From Elmis aenea (Eukaryota; Arthropoda; Insecta; Coleoptera; Elmidae), in NCBI GenBank assembly GCA_947652605.1, contig OX393576.1, positions 48,274,966-48,338,965 of the forward strand: a stretch of DNA of 64,000 bases, read 5' to 3'. This document shows, in pieces, positions 23,945 to 34,399 of the stretch; the stretch's first letter is position 1, and every line of letters begins with the position of its first letter. Below the pieces are notes generated by a model that was not told the DNA's origin, did not search any database, and saw nothing but the letters and a program-made list of their open reading frames with translations. The position numbers were made by a program, and so were the translations under genes.

Positions 23945-24320
23945 ATTGTACAACTAGTGCTGAAAGTTGAATATTTCACACGAGTATGACAGTTGAGCCA
24001 CGAGCCGTCAGGCGAGTGGCTCAGTCATGCGAGTGTGAAATATTCTTTCAGCACGTGTTGTACACTATGCTTTTCCGACGACCAGTTAGACAAATAATCA
24101 TTAATTCTGCAAAAAAGTTGTGAAAATAACATTTTTTTGACGTTGGTGACACTTGTGAGGTTAGATTTGCTTGACAGCGCGTTTAGCGTGTGTAAAGTAG
24201 CGGAAATTGTGTGCAAAGTGCATTTTGCACACAATTTCCAGTGTCATGCGCAATTTGTCATTTTGTTGTAGTAAGTCGTGCGAAATTACTCGCTTTACAT
24301 AGTGGTCGTCGGAAAAAGTA
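23945..24320. repeat. Two adjoining hairpin-forming elements
   Basis: The block 23957-24060 folds on itself (GTGCTGAAAG...GAATATTTCACACGAG against CTCGCATGACTGAGCC-type inverse and CTTTCAGCAC). The adjacent block has CTTTTCCGACGACCA near 24069 and its inverse TGGTCGTCGGAAAAAG near 24303 as TIRs, and an inner hairpin GGAAATTGTGTGCAAA / TTTGCACACAATTTCC. These look like MITEs without coding capacity; exact ends not fixed. Confidence 0.55.
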
Positions 24321-24324
24321 ATCA

Positions 24325-24487
24325 TTGACTAAGGATATGAGATTTCGAGGAAAAATAGAGCAATGTTCAGATTTTAAAAAGCGTAGCAATAATAAAGTTA
24401 GAAAAAGTCTAGAAGTGAAAGATATAATAAAGATGACCAACCAAACAATGTGTCTACGACATCTGTCACGCATACCAGAAAGTGGTA
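24325..24487 (+). pseudogene. Unrecognised ORF remnant, left part (split by pogo element)
   Basis: The open frame from 24325 reads into the pogo-like element. When that element and one TA are ignored, the frame continues at 27382 and ends at a TAA at 27492-27494, giving 91 codons in total. Residues such as KVRKSLEVKDIIK and QTMCLRHLSRIPESG vaguely resemble the C-terminus of endonuclease/reverse-transcriptase LINEs, and similar bases occur near 40380. The family call is uncertain; the frame continuity is direct. Confidence 0.5.
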
Positions 24488-24951
24488 GGGGAAGTTGGGG
24501 TAAGATGACGAACGGGGTAAGATGACGAACGATTTTTACAGGCAATCCATCAAAAACTCAAATTTAAAATTTTCACTACCATCTGGAGGTTAGTAGACGA
24601 AGTTAATGTCAGCTGATAAGATTTTAATATAGTTCAAATTTCTTTCGTTAAAAGCAATTGTTTGTCATCACATGTTCGGTTACAATATTTATTGCCGGTG
24701 TTTAGTGTTTTTTTGGAAAACTCAGGTAAAAACAAATTGAATTTTGCTGTAGGTTGTACATTACTTGTGATAGTATTGGTATTCTGTTTAAATTTTATAA
24801 ATCTTTTGGTAGTTTTTTATGTAAATTAGAAAAACATTTTTAATATGTAGTGGGGTAAGATGACAGGGGTAAGATAACGATTCGTCATCTTGCCCCAGCA
24901 ACCAGTAAGCACTGTTTTTGGTAATAAAATTTTATTACATCCAGAACATCC

Positions 24952-25709
24952 ATGCCAAGAATCTACAAAAAAAAAAAAAAGACCAATCGTAGTCAGTGGT
25001 CTCAAGGCGCAATGATAGCGGCTATGCACGACATTGAAGAAGGAACTACATCCTGCAATGCAGCTGCTGCAAGATATGAAATACCTGAATGTTTCTGACC
25101 ATATCAATGGTAACATTGGTGGAAATACTAATGGTAACATTGGTAGGGAGATTCCTGATGAAAACTCAGATGATTCAGACTTTTCTTCAGATGGCAATAT
25201 TCCGTTGAAGCAAATGAAAAGCTATGCTTTGTTTACGCCTGTAAAAAATGATGGAGAACCTGAACCTTTTCCATCATCAAGGATTGTAAAGGGCAAACTA
25301 TTTACCTCTAAAGGAACAAGCCCTAGCTGCTCAAAGTCGAAATCTGACACCTCACTGTGGAAAATCAGACCCTTGCCATCTATTAATCGTCCTGTTCAAA
25401 ATAATAAAAAAACTCTCAGCGAGCGTAATTACTGGCACTCCCATAAAAAATCAATTAGAAGAGAAAGACAGGTTAGCAAAACAGAAGGGAGGAAATAAGA
25501 ATAAGAAGAAATCGAAGCCTAATGAAAAAACTGCTATATCTTCTCAAACAACTGAATATTTATCCTATTATTGTCTAATCTGCCACAAACCTTATACAGA
25601 ACCACCAGCGACAGACTGGATTCAGTGTTGCAAATGTCAAGAGTGGTGCCATGAAGACTGCACCACTTGCGATGGCCAAGGACAATTTATTTGTGTTTTA
25701 TGTATGTAG
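24952..25709 (+). pseudogene. Pogo-like transposase relic (HTH-psq start, PHD-type C-terminus)
   Basis: The ATG at 24952 opens MPRIYKKKKKTNRSQWSQGA, then MIAAMHDIEEGTTSCNAAAA and RYEIP, a pipsqueak-type helix-turn-helix that starts pogo transposases and would bind the TIR. A frameshift near 25090 moves the frame to SDHINGN. The central DDE nuclease is missing: the sequence jumps to an acidic linker (PDENSDDSDFSSD). A second frameshift near 25390-25430 leads to SVITGTPIKNQLEEK, and then a PHD-like zinc finger follows: CLICHKPYTEPPATDWIQC, CCKCQEWCHEDCTT, ICVLC, TAG at 25707-25709. A C-terminal PHD-like finger is a known feature of some arthropod pogo transposases. Two frameshifts and the deletion make it non-functional. 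Confidence 0.85.
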
Positions 25710-25826
25710 GCGCCATCTTACCCCATTATGTTCGTCATCTTACCCGCACTATGGGGTAAGATGACTAAAATGACATTTTTTGTTTATGTTTTTTTATTGT
25801 AATATTGGAAGCGCTGTTTAGTTTAA

Positions 25827-27250
25827 CCCATTTTTTCCCGAATTATTTTTTTAGTAAAAATTTATTAACACTTGGTCAAATTTAATTGAGAATAACATAA
25901 AAAAACAGATTTTATTAATTTTTTGAATGTTGCTATTTTTGAAATTGTTTATTTTATGTGTTACAAATATGGAACACTGGGAAAATTCGAGGTGTAAAAT
26001 TTAAATAACCATCTTTTTTGAAAATTTTTTTTATTGTGAAAGAAAATCAAAAGAATGTAAATTTTACAAAATAATTATAATTTAACTAAATTTACTTCAC
26101 ATTTTTCACATGATCTTGTAGAAGTTTTTGCCGGAATCATCCAATGATTTGCACAATCATATCCAACAGCGTCAGATACTCTGCTGGATATTTCCTTTGA
26201 CGATTTTGGTCTTCCTCCTCCAGTCGCAGCAAATCTATTTAATATGGCACTATGCCTTCATCTATGCTCAGGTGTTCAGGAAAGTGGACATATTTGATGA
26301 ATCGATCATTTAATAAATTAGTTAAAGGCCGTACTTTGCTAAATTTGTCATATGTCTTATGTCGTAAGATAACAATGACAATATTTTTTTATATCTTCAA
26401 AGCGATTTCGACTCATTGCTTTTGCAACAGTTGGATTGTAGAACTTCATTATCATTATCTACTGAATCAGATGGTATATTTTGTGGTTGCTTCAGAGAAA
26501 CAAAAGGTAAAAATATTTGCTGTAGATCATATAATCTTGACCAAATTCTATTTTAATTTTTTTTTGTAACTCGGAGAGTGGAATATTATCATCTTCATTG
26601 TCTCTTATTTCTCCTAAATGAGCAGTTTCTATTTTAGTCTGAATGATAGCTACTGGTTCAGCTTCTAGTTGACGTCCACTGAGAAGATTTATGTCTCCTT
26701 CTTCATTTTTATCATCACTATCTTCTTCGCTGTCTCTGCCATCTTTAGGAGGTGTGATAAATACACCTACATTCTCTACTTCCTTCCAAAAATGTTCATC
26801 TTCTATACTTTCTAAAAGTTCAGTTGTAGTTACAGGTCTATAAAAAATTACCATTTTAGTGCAATTATTTTCCCGGTGTTCTATTTATGGAACATTTTTT
26901 TATTTATAAATTTAAAAAAAAAAGCAAAAACAATTTTAAGCAAATTAGTATGTACAAATGTTATATAATAATAAAAGATTACTTTGCAATAGAAACACGT
27001 TCAAATAAGTTATATTAGCGTAATAAAAATCTTGCCTTTCATTTGACATGTTTTGCAGCCAAGTGAACTGAAACTTGGCGCGCTTTTTTTACACAAACAA
27101 GTTTGCACTGACAAAATTATATTGTAACATATTTCCCCAGACGTCTTCTCTGATGAATCATACCATAAACAGAGCATTATTTTTGTAAATACAGGCAATA
27201 AAGATCATTAATTCAAATGTTCCAATATTGGAACACTGGGAAAAAATGGG
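25827..27250 (-). mobile_element. piggyBac element (1424 bp, internally deleted), TTAA duplicated
   Basis: Ends CCCATTTTTTCCC and its inverse GGGAAAAAATGGG are flanked on both sides by TTAA (25823-25826 and 27251-27254), the hallmark target of piggyBac. GGAACACTGGGAAAA occurs near the right end and again at 25971, and a related form near 26870, as subterminal repeats. It sits within the pogo element and is therefore younger than that insertion. It contains a broken transposase gene on the minus strand. Confidence 0.92.
26075..26854 (-). pseudogene. piggyBac transposase relic (PGBD-like)
   Basis: Read from 26854 downward, the N-terminal acidic region gives EDEHFWKEVENVGVFITPPK and LSGRQLEAEPVA, characteristic of PGBD-type transposases. 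After frame changes, about 26440-26520 gives QQIFLPFVSLKQPQNIPSDS-like sequence. About 26240-26350 gives KVRPLTNLLNDRFIKYVHFP then EHLSIDEGIVPY, holding the first catalytic Asp motif. A stop follows, then ATGGGRPKSSKEISSRVSDA, VGYDCANHW and a Cys motif SCEKCEV before the TAA at 26075-26077. A large central piece with the remaining catalytic Asp residues is absent. It is dead. Confidence 0.85.
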
Positions 27251-27381
27251 TTAAAATCATAGGGAATTTAAAGGTAATTCACCAATGTATGTATTCGTCA
27301 TTTTTATTTAATTATATCATTTTCTCTTGGCCAAAACTTAATTTTCTTATTAACCTAGTCATCTTACCCCAACTTCCCCTA

Positions 27382-27494
27382 CTTATACAAAACATCCTTG
27401 TGCAATACAGGCGGTTGAAGAATACTTTAGGCAAAATAGATTTTTGAACGGTATGTGGAAAAACAAATGGCAATTATTGATTAGAATAGAATAA
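27382..27494 (+). pseudogene. Unrecognised ORF remnant, right part
   Basis: Continuation of the frame at 24325-24487 after removal of the pogo element and one TA copy. Residues include YTKHPCAIQAVEEYF and NGMWKNKW, ending at TAA 27492-27494. It shows the pogo element entered an ORF and did not destroy flanking bases. Function not recognised. Confidence 0.5.
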
Positions 27495-28680
27495 AATGCG
27501 TAACTATTAAACATACTCTAAGTAATTTCTGTTTCTTCTAGTGTCTACCTTACTTATATTTGTTTTTGGTCTTTCTCTACTTCAATTTTCCTTAATCGTA
27601 TTAAATATTTCTAAAATTATTTTTCCTAATTCCGTTTGCCCAACCCTCTGGAAGATTATTAAAGGAAGTAATGAATTTTGCATACTTTTTAAGGATGCTA
27701 TGGCTTTTGTATGTCCTTAACAGTCGAATGATGAAAGGTCATTTAGACAGACGGCATCTACATCATTTTGAAATATAAGTTTAACTAGAATGCCTAAAGG
27801 CACCGTAAACTTTTTATTCACAAAAATACACTACACCCACCACACACAAAGTGTACGGTGAAAGTCATTTGGTGGCTACACCACTTGGTTTAGAAATAAT
27901 TTATCCACAAAGTTAATATTAAATGCTTTAAACAAATGAATGAACCGTAAGTGTCAGGTAACGGCGCCAATGTTGCGTCAGGGCACAGCTATTACCTGTC
28001 CGCCAGGCGTCGCCGCCAAATTGTAGTGATTTGTTCGGTCTGGGAAATGGGTAGTGCTAATGGTATACTTAACGATAAATACACAGGCAGTCTGTCTTAA
28101 CCATACATTATTTCAATTTAAAATTATACAACATTAAACTAACGATCTTATTAAAATATAGTCGAACGAATAAAATATATATAGTTACGGTTCGGTCTGC
28201 GAGTTTCTCACTTAATTTTAGCGGGATGTGTAAATTATAGCTTATATAACATATGTTATTTAATAAGTAGTTGGAAGTTGAAGATAATTAGTCATGTTTC
28301 CTAGATATGAAGATGTACGTTTGTAATCGATTTTGTGTAAGTATAAAACATAAAACATACCCGTATAATACATTAGCTTGAAAAAAGTTGATTAGTAGCT
28401 ATGTGATAAAACTAAGGTGGCATGAAAAAAGGAAGTTTATTATAAATTATTGAATTTACAGAGTGCAGAGCGACAAATATACAGGCTGCTTCAAATTCGA
28501 GGGCGATCATTGGTAACTAGATTATTATTAGAGACGGCATATAAGGTAGTTGTTGATTTGGCAAAATTGTTATCTTTTATGCTGATTAAAAACATCAAAA
28601 CAGAGCTTAGATACCTTAACCTGCTTTCATAAACATTTAAAAGAATAAAGAATCTATTTAGGAATAAATCTTAAAGAAGT
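27495..28680. other. Intergenic region; possible LTR/primer-binding remnant at 27953-27975
   Basis: No coding gene was recognised. On the minus strand GCAACA (an LTR-like end) is followed by TTGGCGCCGTTACCTGAC (27953-27970), similar to primer-binding sites of LTR retrotransposons. No second LTR or recognisable gag was found next to it, so this is tentative. Confidence 0.3.
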
Positions 28681-28683
28681 ATA

Positions 28684-29357
28684 CAGGGTGGTCCACATAG
28701 AGGGGTCACTATTGGGGTCTCGTAAACAGTAAGTGCGACAAGGAAGTTTAAAATAGACAAACTGTTCCCCTTTTTGAGACCTATGCTTTAATGTTTTAAG
28801 AAAGTTTTAAAGCACACTAGATAATAAACATAAAATAAAATATTTTTTTTTTTTAAATCGTTAATAACCCGGTTATACTTGATGGTACAAAAAAATTTTG
28901 TAGAAAAAGTTGTAGATTTCTAACGCACTGTAAAATAAAAACCTACGATTTTTCGATGAGAGCAAGTAATATCTTATTAAAAAGAGAAAAAAGCACATTT
29001 AAATATTCCATAGCCAACTTCGCGGCCTATAAGAAAAACTAAAGTTAGTAGTAATATCTCAAAAATGGTAAGTGATAAATAGAAACTAAAATAACATTAA
29101 AAAGTAGGTACCTTGAAAAAAAAACTAATAAAATTGTACTAGTGAACAAAACAAAACAGTTATGAAAGAAAAAAATATATTCAACATTTTCATATTTTTT
29201 GCTACATCATCTGAAATACGAAGAATTTTGAACTTTTGAGAGTTGATTGTAACTCCTCTAATTCTAAGAAATAAGTAATCCAATTTAAGCAAACCTGTTT
29301 CTCTTATAATAAGCGAGATTCCCATGCTGGAAATGTTATCTGTGACACCCTGTATGT
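28684..29357 (+). repeat. Dispersed repeat family B copy with ACAGGGTG at both ends
   Basis: The left end is TACAGGGTGGTCCACATAGA; the right end is the inverse of ACAGGGTGTCACAGATAACA. The right half shares AGCCAACTTCGCGGCC, GTAATATCTCAAAAATG and TTTTTGCTACATCATCTGAA with the copies at 8.7-9.4, 11.3-12.1 and 43.7-44.2 kb. No coding capacity. Confidence 0.65.
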
Positions 29358-30014
29358 TATGATTAAAAATATGTCTTATAAAGTATTGTTTAAGCTGTTC
29401 GTCTATCTGTATAAATGACTTGAAATTTGGACTTTGTATCAGTATAACGTGATTTGTTTTAGATGTTAGTGTGGTTCAAATCGAAGTGTACAAGATGGCT
29501 CAGAAGAACCGTCCTCCCTTTAACCTCTTTTCTTGCGAAAGATAGAAAATGTATGGATCAACTGAATTAATAAGATGTTTTAAAAGCTTTTATGTGATTT
29601 ATTTGACATATACATGTGCTAAATAAAAAATAAAATTTTAAGATCCAATATCTTTAGCATAATTGAATATTATGTAAAATCCAATCATAAAATTCAAATG
29701 GATTTGCAGCCTTCTCAGAATTTTGCAGGGAATGCCAAAGCTTTATGTCCTAAAGTAAATAAGCCACAGAGCTGGAACCAAGAATATGAATCGCTTCTTT
29801 TTTTTTTATATAAAATAACATTACATTGCGTTAATCTTAAACAACGTATTTTGAATTTAAATAGATACACATATAAAGCTTTCGTCTTGATTAACATTAA
29901 GAACGTCGCTACTTAGAAAAACCTTTTCCTCCAGTCGTTTGGTCCGTTACTAGGGGTGTACTTGAGAACTGGATCTTTAAATCCTTACACTTGCAATTGG
30001 GAGGCAAAAGTATA
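29358..30014. other. Intergenic sequence
   Basis: No gene was recognised. A 60-72 codon ORF on either strand around 29700-29916 has no recognisable domain and is not supported. Confidence 0.4.
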
Positions 30015-31076
30015 CGTGGGCTGTTTAATAAGTCCGTGCAAAGTCTAAGAGCCATTAGTACGTATCGAGTTTATTTCTAGTTACTGTCATCTGTTGGACG
30101 ATCACACACTAAGTTTCAGTCAGATAGATCTAATACTTTGTGTTTGGGGTTCATTTGAATCGCTCAAGTGAAAAATAGACGAGAAAGAATTTCGTGTAGT
30201 GATTATACATTACTTTTGGAAGGCAAAACGGCTCAGGAAACCAAAGCTAAGCTTGATAAACATTATGCTGAGTCTGCACCTTCGATTAGACCGGTTTACA
30301 AGTGGTTTAATAACTTTCGAAGTGGCCATCTGAGCACAAGTGACGCCGAAAGTTGTGGACGCCCTGTTGAGGTCACTACTCCAGAAATTATTGAGGAAAT
30401 CCATAATATGGTGATGGATAGCAGATTGAAGATGTGTGACATTGCTGGATCAAAAGCGTCAAAGTGTGAACTGTTTCAAGGACAGTTTGAAAGTGTTTCA
30501 AAGAAATCCATAGGAATTTTTATGCCGCTTCGTAATACGGATTCATCACTACCAGCTAGAGACTAAGAAAGTCAAAACAATGGGTTGCAAGCGGGAAATC
30601 TGCACCAAAGAAAGCGAAAGCCGTTCCTTCAGCATGAAAAGTCATGGCCACTGTCTTCTGGGAGGCTCGTGGCATAATCTTCATAGCCTTCTTGGAAAAG
30701 AGCAAAACAATTACCGGAGTGTATTATGCATCTTTGTTGAATCGTTTAAATAACGAAATAAAGAAATAACGACCGCACTTGCCAAAAAAAGAAAATTTTT
30801 TTCACCACGACAACGCTCCAGCTCACTTCTACAATAATTGTGACCGCAAAATTGTAACTTATACTACGAAGTCCTTTCACATGCCCCCTATTCTCCAGAT
30901 TTGGCTCCCTTGGAGTACTATCTGTTTTCAAACATGAAAAAATGGCTAGAAGGAAAGAGATTTCCATCAAACAATGAGGTAACTGCCGAAACAACTGCCT
31001 ATTTTGAAGAGTTGGACAAATCATACCATATGGACCGGATAATTATTAACTTGAGCATCGATGAACTAAGTACCTA
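30015..31076 (+). mobile_element. mariner element, decayed, 3' end interrupted
   Basis: The left end shows GGGCTGTTTAATAAGTCCGT, a typical mariner terminal sequence, preceded by TATA. A degenerate mariner transposase follows (30168 onward). The 3' part stops at the insertion point of a long-armed MITE at 31077, and no convincing right TIR was found beyond that MITE. Confidence 0.8.
30168..31076 (+). pseudogene. mariner transposase relic
   Basis: The N-terminal DNA-binding region is clear: LLLEGKTAQETKAKLDKHYA, SIRPVYKWFNNFRSGHLST, DAESCGRPVEVTTPEIIEEI. A deletion and frameshifts follow around 30440-30570. Later blocks in changing frames give ATVFWEARGIIFIAFLEKSK, KTITGVYYASLLNRL, HHDNAPAH, and then PYSPDLAPLEYYLFSNMKKW with the third catalytic Asp motif and GKRFPSNNEV. 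The normal product is about 345 aa; here several stops and a missing centre make it inactive. Similar to mellifera/mauritiana-type mariners by residue pattern; subfamily not tested. Confidence 0.88.
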
Positions 31077-31826
31077 TACCGGGTGATTCAGTTTGACTGT
31101 CGCACCCCTATAACTTTGTAAGTATTGTGACTAACCCCAACAACCCTTATATATTTGAAATCAGCGAGAAATTCTCTATTGAGTGATGTGTTTTTGTTAC
31201 CTCTACGATGACGTATGTCAAATCCGTGGTAGGCAACTGTTTTTTTTTAAATTACATAGTATACATTGTTTTGTTGATTCGGATAGAGAATTTAATTCTG
31301 AATCCGACCATGTACTCAAAAAGTAGGCATATATAAGAAAATTTTCGAGAAAAATCAGTTCAAAGTTTATTCAAATTATAGCAAACAGTCTATTTAACAT
31401 AACAAAAAACGATCTAATCTTAAAAATTATACGGTAACTATCAATGAAAATGTATTAAAAATTAATTTTTAAAAAAAATAAAAACAAATAATAAACGCCG
31501 ACATAAAAAATTAGATTTTAATGTATTCAAAATGGCCGCCACTGCTGATTTTTCTCGAATTTTTTTACATGTATGCCTACTTTTTGAGTACATGGTCGGA
31601 TTCAGAATTAAATTCTCTATCCGAATCAACAAAAAAATGTATACTATGTAATTTAAAAAAAAACAGTTGCCTATCGCGGATTTTACATACGTCATCGTAG
31701 AGGTAACAAAAACACATCACTTAATAGAGAATTTCTCGCTGATTTCAAATATATAAGGGTTGTTGGGGTTATTCTCAATACTTACAAAGTTATAGGGGTG
31801 CGACAGTCAAACTGAATCACTCGGTA
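31077..31826. mobile_element. MITE with 282-bp inverted arms (750 bp)
   Basis: Arms 31077-31358 and 31545-31826 are each 282 nt and nearly perfect reverse complements, starting TACCGGGTGATTCAGTTTGA on the left and ending with the inverse of TACCGAGTGATTCAGTTTGA on the right. TA flanks each side (31075-31076 and 31827-31828). A 186-bp centre has no ORF of note. It lies at the damaged 3' end of the mariner copy. It could form a very long hairpin if transcribed. Confidence 0.88.
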
Positions 31827-31829
31827 TAG

Positions 31830-34399
31830 ACCTCAAAAATTAAAATTGTTTGTCCCAAAAAAATTTTGTTTTCTTCATTTTTGCACGAACAACCGTCGTA
31901 TAATGCTTTGTCGGTGAATGTCAAAATTTGAACTTTCTGTTTGTATTATTGAGTTAGCTTTTGTTAAATTAAAACTCGATAGTGTGTTTACTAAAAATTA
32001 AGTTTGTAGTTTATGCAGACAACACAGACTTGGAAATATACATATTATGCAAATCGTCTAGTTTGTGACTAAAACGCAAAACAACTCGACTATTAAAGGA
32101 CAACAGTTTTATGTCTAAAATATTTCCCAACTTGACAAGCACTACAAACAGTCAAAATACACGTCATACTACAAGTCTGTTTAAAAAATTAACCATAAGT
32201 AGGTAGGTACATCCATTTCGTTTTTGCTGATGAGGAATGCATGAACGTGAGCGTTGGTACTTAATTATGTGGAACTGTAACAATTTGTGAATTGCGATCG
32301 AGCATGCCATGTTAAATGGGCTGTAACCTCCACCGCAAAGTAAAGCATTAATACTACCTTGTACCTACGATGTTTTACAGACTTCTTTACACGATACATC
32401 GTAGCATCTCTCGCGAAGAATATTTAAAAGTCATAAAATTTATATTATGACAAATCACATAAATTGCAGTGAATATTGTTTTATACAACACGGTATAACT
32501 TTTAAAATATAATGACATTTAACCTTAAGTTGTAGTTAAGTATAGAAAGTTTTATTATAAATCTAGTGAGCAGTAGTAGCTATGTAGTTATAGACTAATA
32601 GAAATGCCAACTCGAATGGATATAAATTACATTAATGTATGGTAAACATTCATATATGTAAGCGAAAGAATCATAAATATGTCACTACTGTTGTCAAGTA
32701 AATGCCGATAAATGTGTTCTTGGGAAACTTGAAAGATAATTTGGAATTTCTACGTCAACCAGAATAAAGAACGAACGACGACAAGTCGGGTTAAGTAACC
32801 AGGAGGACAGAAGGAACTCACGTAGCAAAATATTAAACAAGAAACAACGGTAGAATAGAATCAGCAGCTGCGGTAGCTGATCTATTCCCGGACTAGATAG
32901 ATGGCTCTGTCAACTCGTTAGTTTGTTCCAATTATTTTTGTTTTATGTGCGATGAAATGCTAAAATATTACTCTCAATTCATGGGTAATTTAAAACCTTT
33001 TAATATATCTAACGATTTTATTCGACTTGTTTTTCTCTGAAATGTCGGTTTCTTTACAACGAATGCACTTAATAGAAAATTGCCACTATGTAACGTTTGA
33101 CTAATGACTGTTTTTGCTTGACGACAAATGTTGGGATGTCGCACGGTTTGTTATTCCATAAAATTACTGTAGAATGAAATCAAATTGACGATGCTTAACT
33201 TTTTCAATATTAATAAGTGGCGTGGTGTTTGCTACTATTTCTATTTTAAATAAATCATGTCTATTCGATAATAAAATAATTTATTTTGTTAAAATTATTC
33301 AGTTTTCCTTAGCTTTAATCGTCAGTAAAATAAACAGTGATTAATTAAAAAAAAAGAGATATTCTAATTTGCCTTTCTTATTAGTTGCTAAGGAAATAAT
33401 TAAAAGGATGACGAAGAAATAAACGCTCAATTAGCGATCATTACAAAAAAATACGATTTCAATATTAAAATGTTAATTATTGGTATGCTGTTTGTAAAGC
33501 ACATAATTAAACTAAAAAACACATGATTTCTAAAATACCTTGTTGACGGCACACTTAAAAAAAAATTGTCACTAGCAAATATTTCACCGATTTAAAATTA
33601 TAACCAAAAACATTTGTGAATGCGCCAAATAAAATTCTGCTAAATTATTTTATTTATTAAGCTTTATTATAAAGAGAAAAATTCGTACATTTTTTATATA
33701 GCTAAAATAAAACAATGTTAAATATAGTATTTAGTACGTAAACGCGAAAAGATGATTAATTTTGTTCATCACTGCAATTTTCACGAATGTTTAATAAAGA
33801 AAGTTCAGTTTAATTTTAATTTCTAAAGTGCTATGGCAAATCTGTAATTCTGATTGTCCAAGGTTAATAAAAATTGCACGTAATAAAATATATAGATTTA
33901 ATTTGAAAATTTAATAAACAATGCTACAGTCAAAATTAAAAACAAAAACTTCATGTTACAATTAAAACACTGTAGGATTATATTTCACAAAAATCAATAT
34001 CGACATCAAAACACATCACGTGTATATGCATGAAAAACAAAACATCAGCAACTTTATTGAGCAAACAACATGTGCAGTGGCGTAAATGGTAATTTAATTT
34101 GTGCTAAACAGTAATAATAGTTTAAATAAATAAATTTAACAACGGTGAGATCTGTACATAAATATACATTACTTACAATTGTCAAGAATCCCCACACTGA
34201 ATATAATCAGCATGTAATATAATATATACAGTCAATTAACTTTTTATTTCTAAGACATACTGATAAATGTCATATCACACAGACGTCCACAGAATAAACA
34301 CAGTGAATCATTATATTATGGGAGAAAATTTTTTTAGACTAGCGATGTCCATCCAACACAGCTCGATATTTGGTTTTATAAGTAAAAACTAACAAACTT
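31830..34399. other. Downstream flank and 3' UTR region of the noc/elbow gene
   Basis: Few recognisable transposons. The part next to 34399 should contain the noc/elbow 3' UTR. AATAAA-type signals on the minus strand occur at 34053-34058 and elsewhere, but AT richness makes the true poly(A) site uncertain. The block 32755-32905 is less AT-rich and could be regulatory. Confidence 0.4.

Larger units (their letters stand above)
24488..27379 (+). mobile_element. Pogo-like DNA transposon (decayed) with nested piggyBac
   Basis: Perfect TIRs GGGGAAGTTGGGGTAAGATG (then AC) and their inverse are flanked by TA (24486-24487 and 27380-27381), as expected for pogo/Tc1-type elements. The 13-mer GGGGTAAGATGAC or close variants recur several times near both ends (for example 24515, 24851, 25731-25766), like transposase-binding sites. 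It encodes a damaged transposase (24952-25709). A piggyBac relic (25827-27250) sits in its 3' part; without it the element would be about 1.46 kb, so most of the DDE catalytic region was already deleted. Confidence 0.9.
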
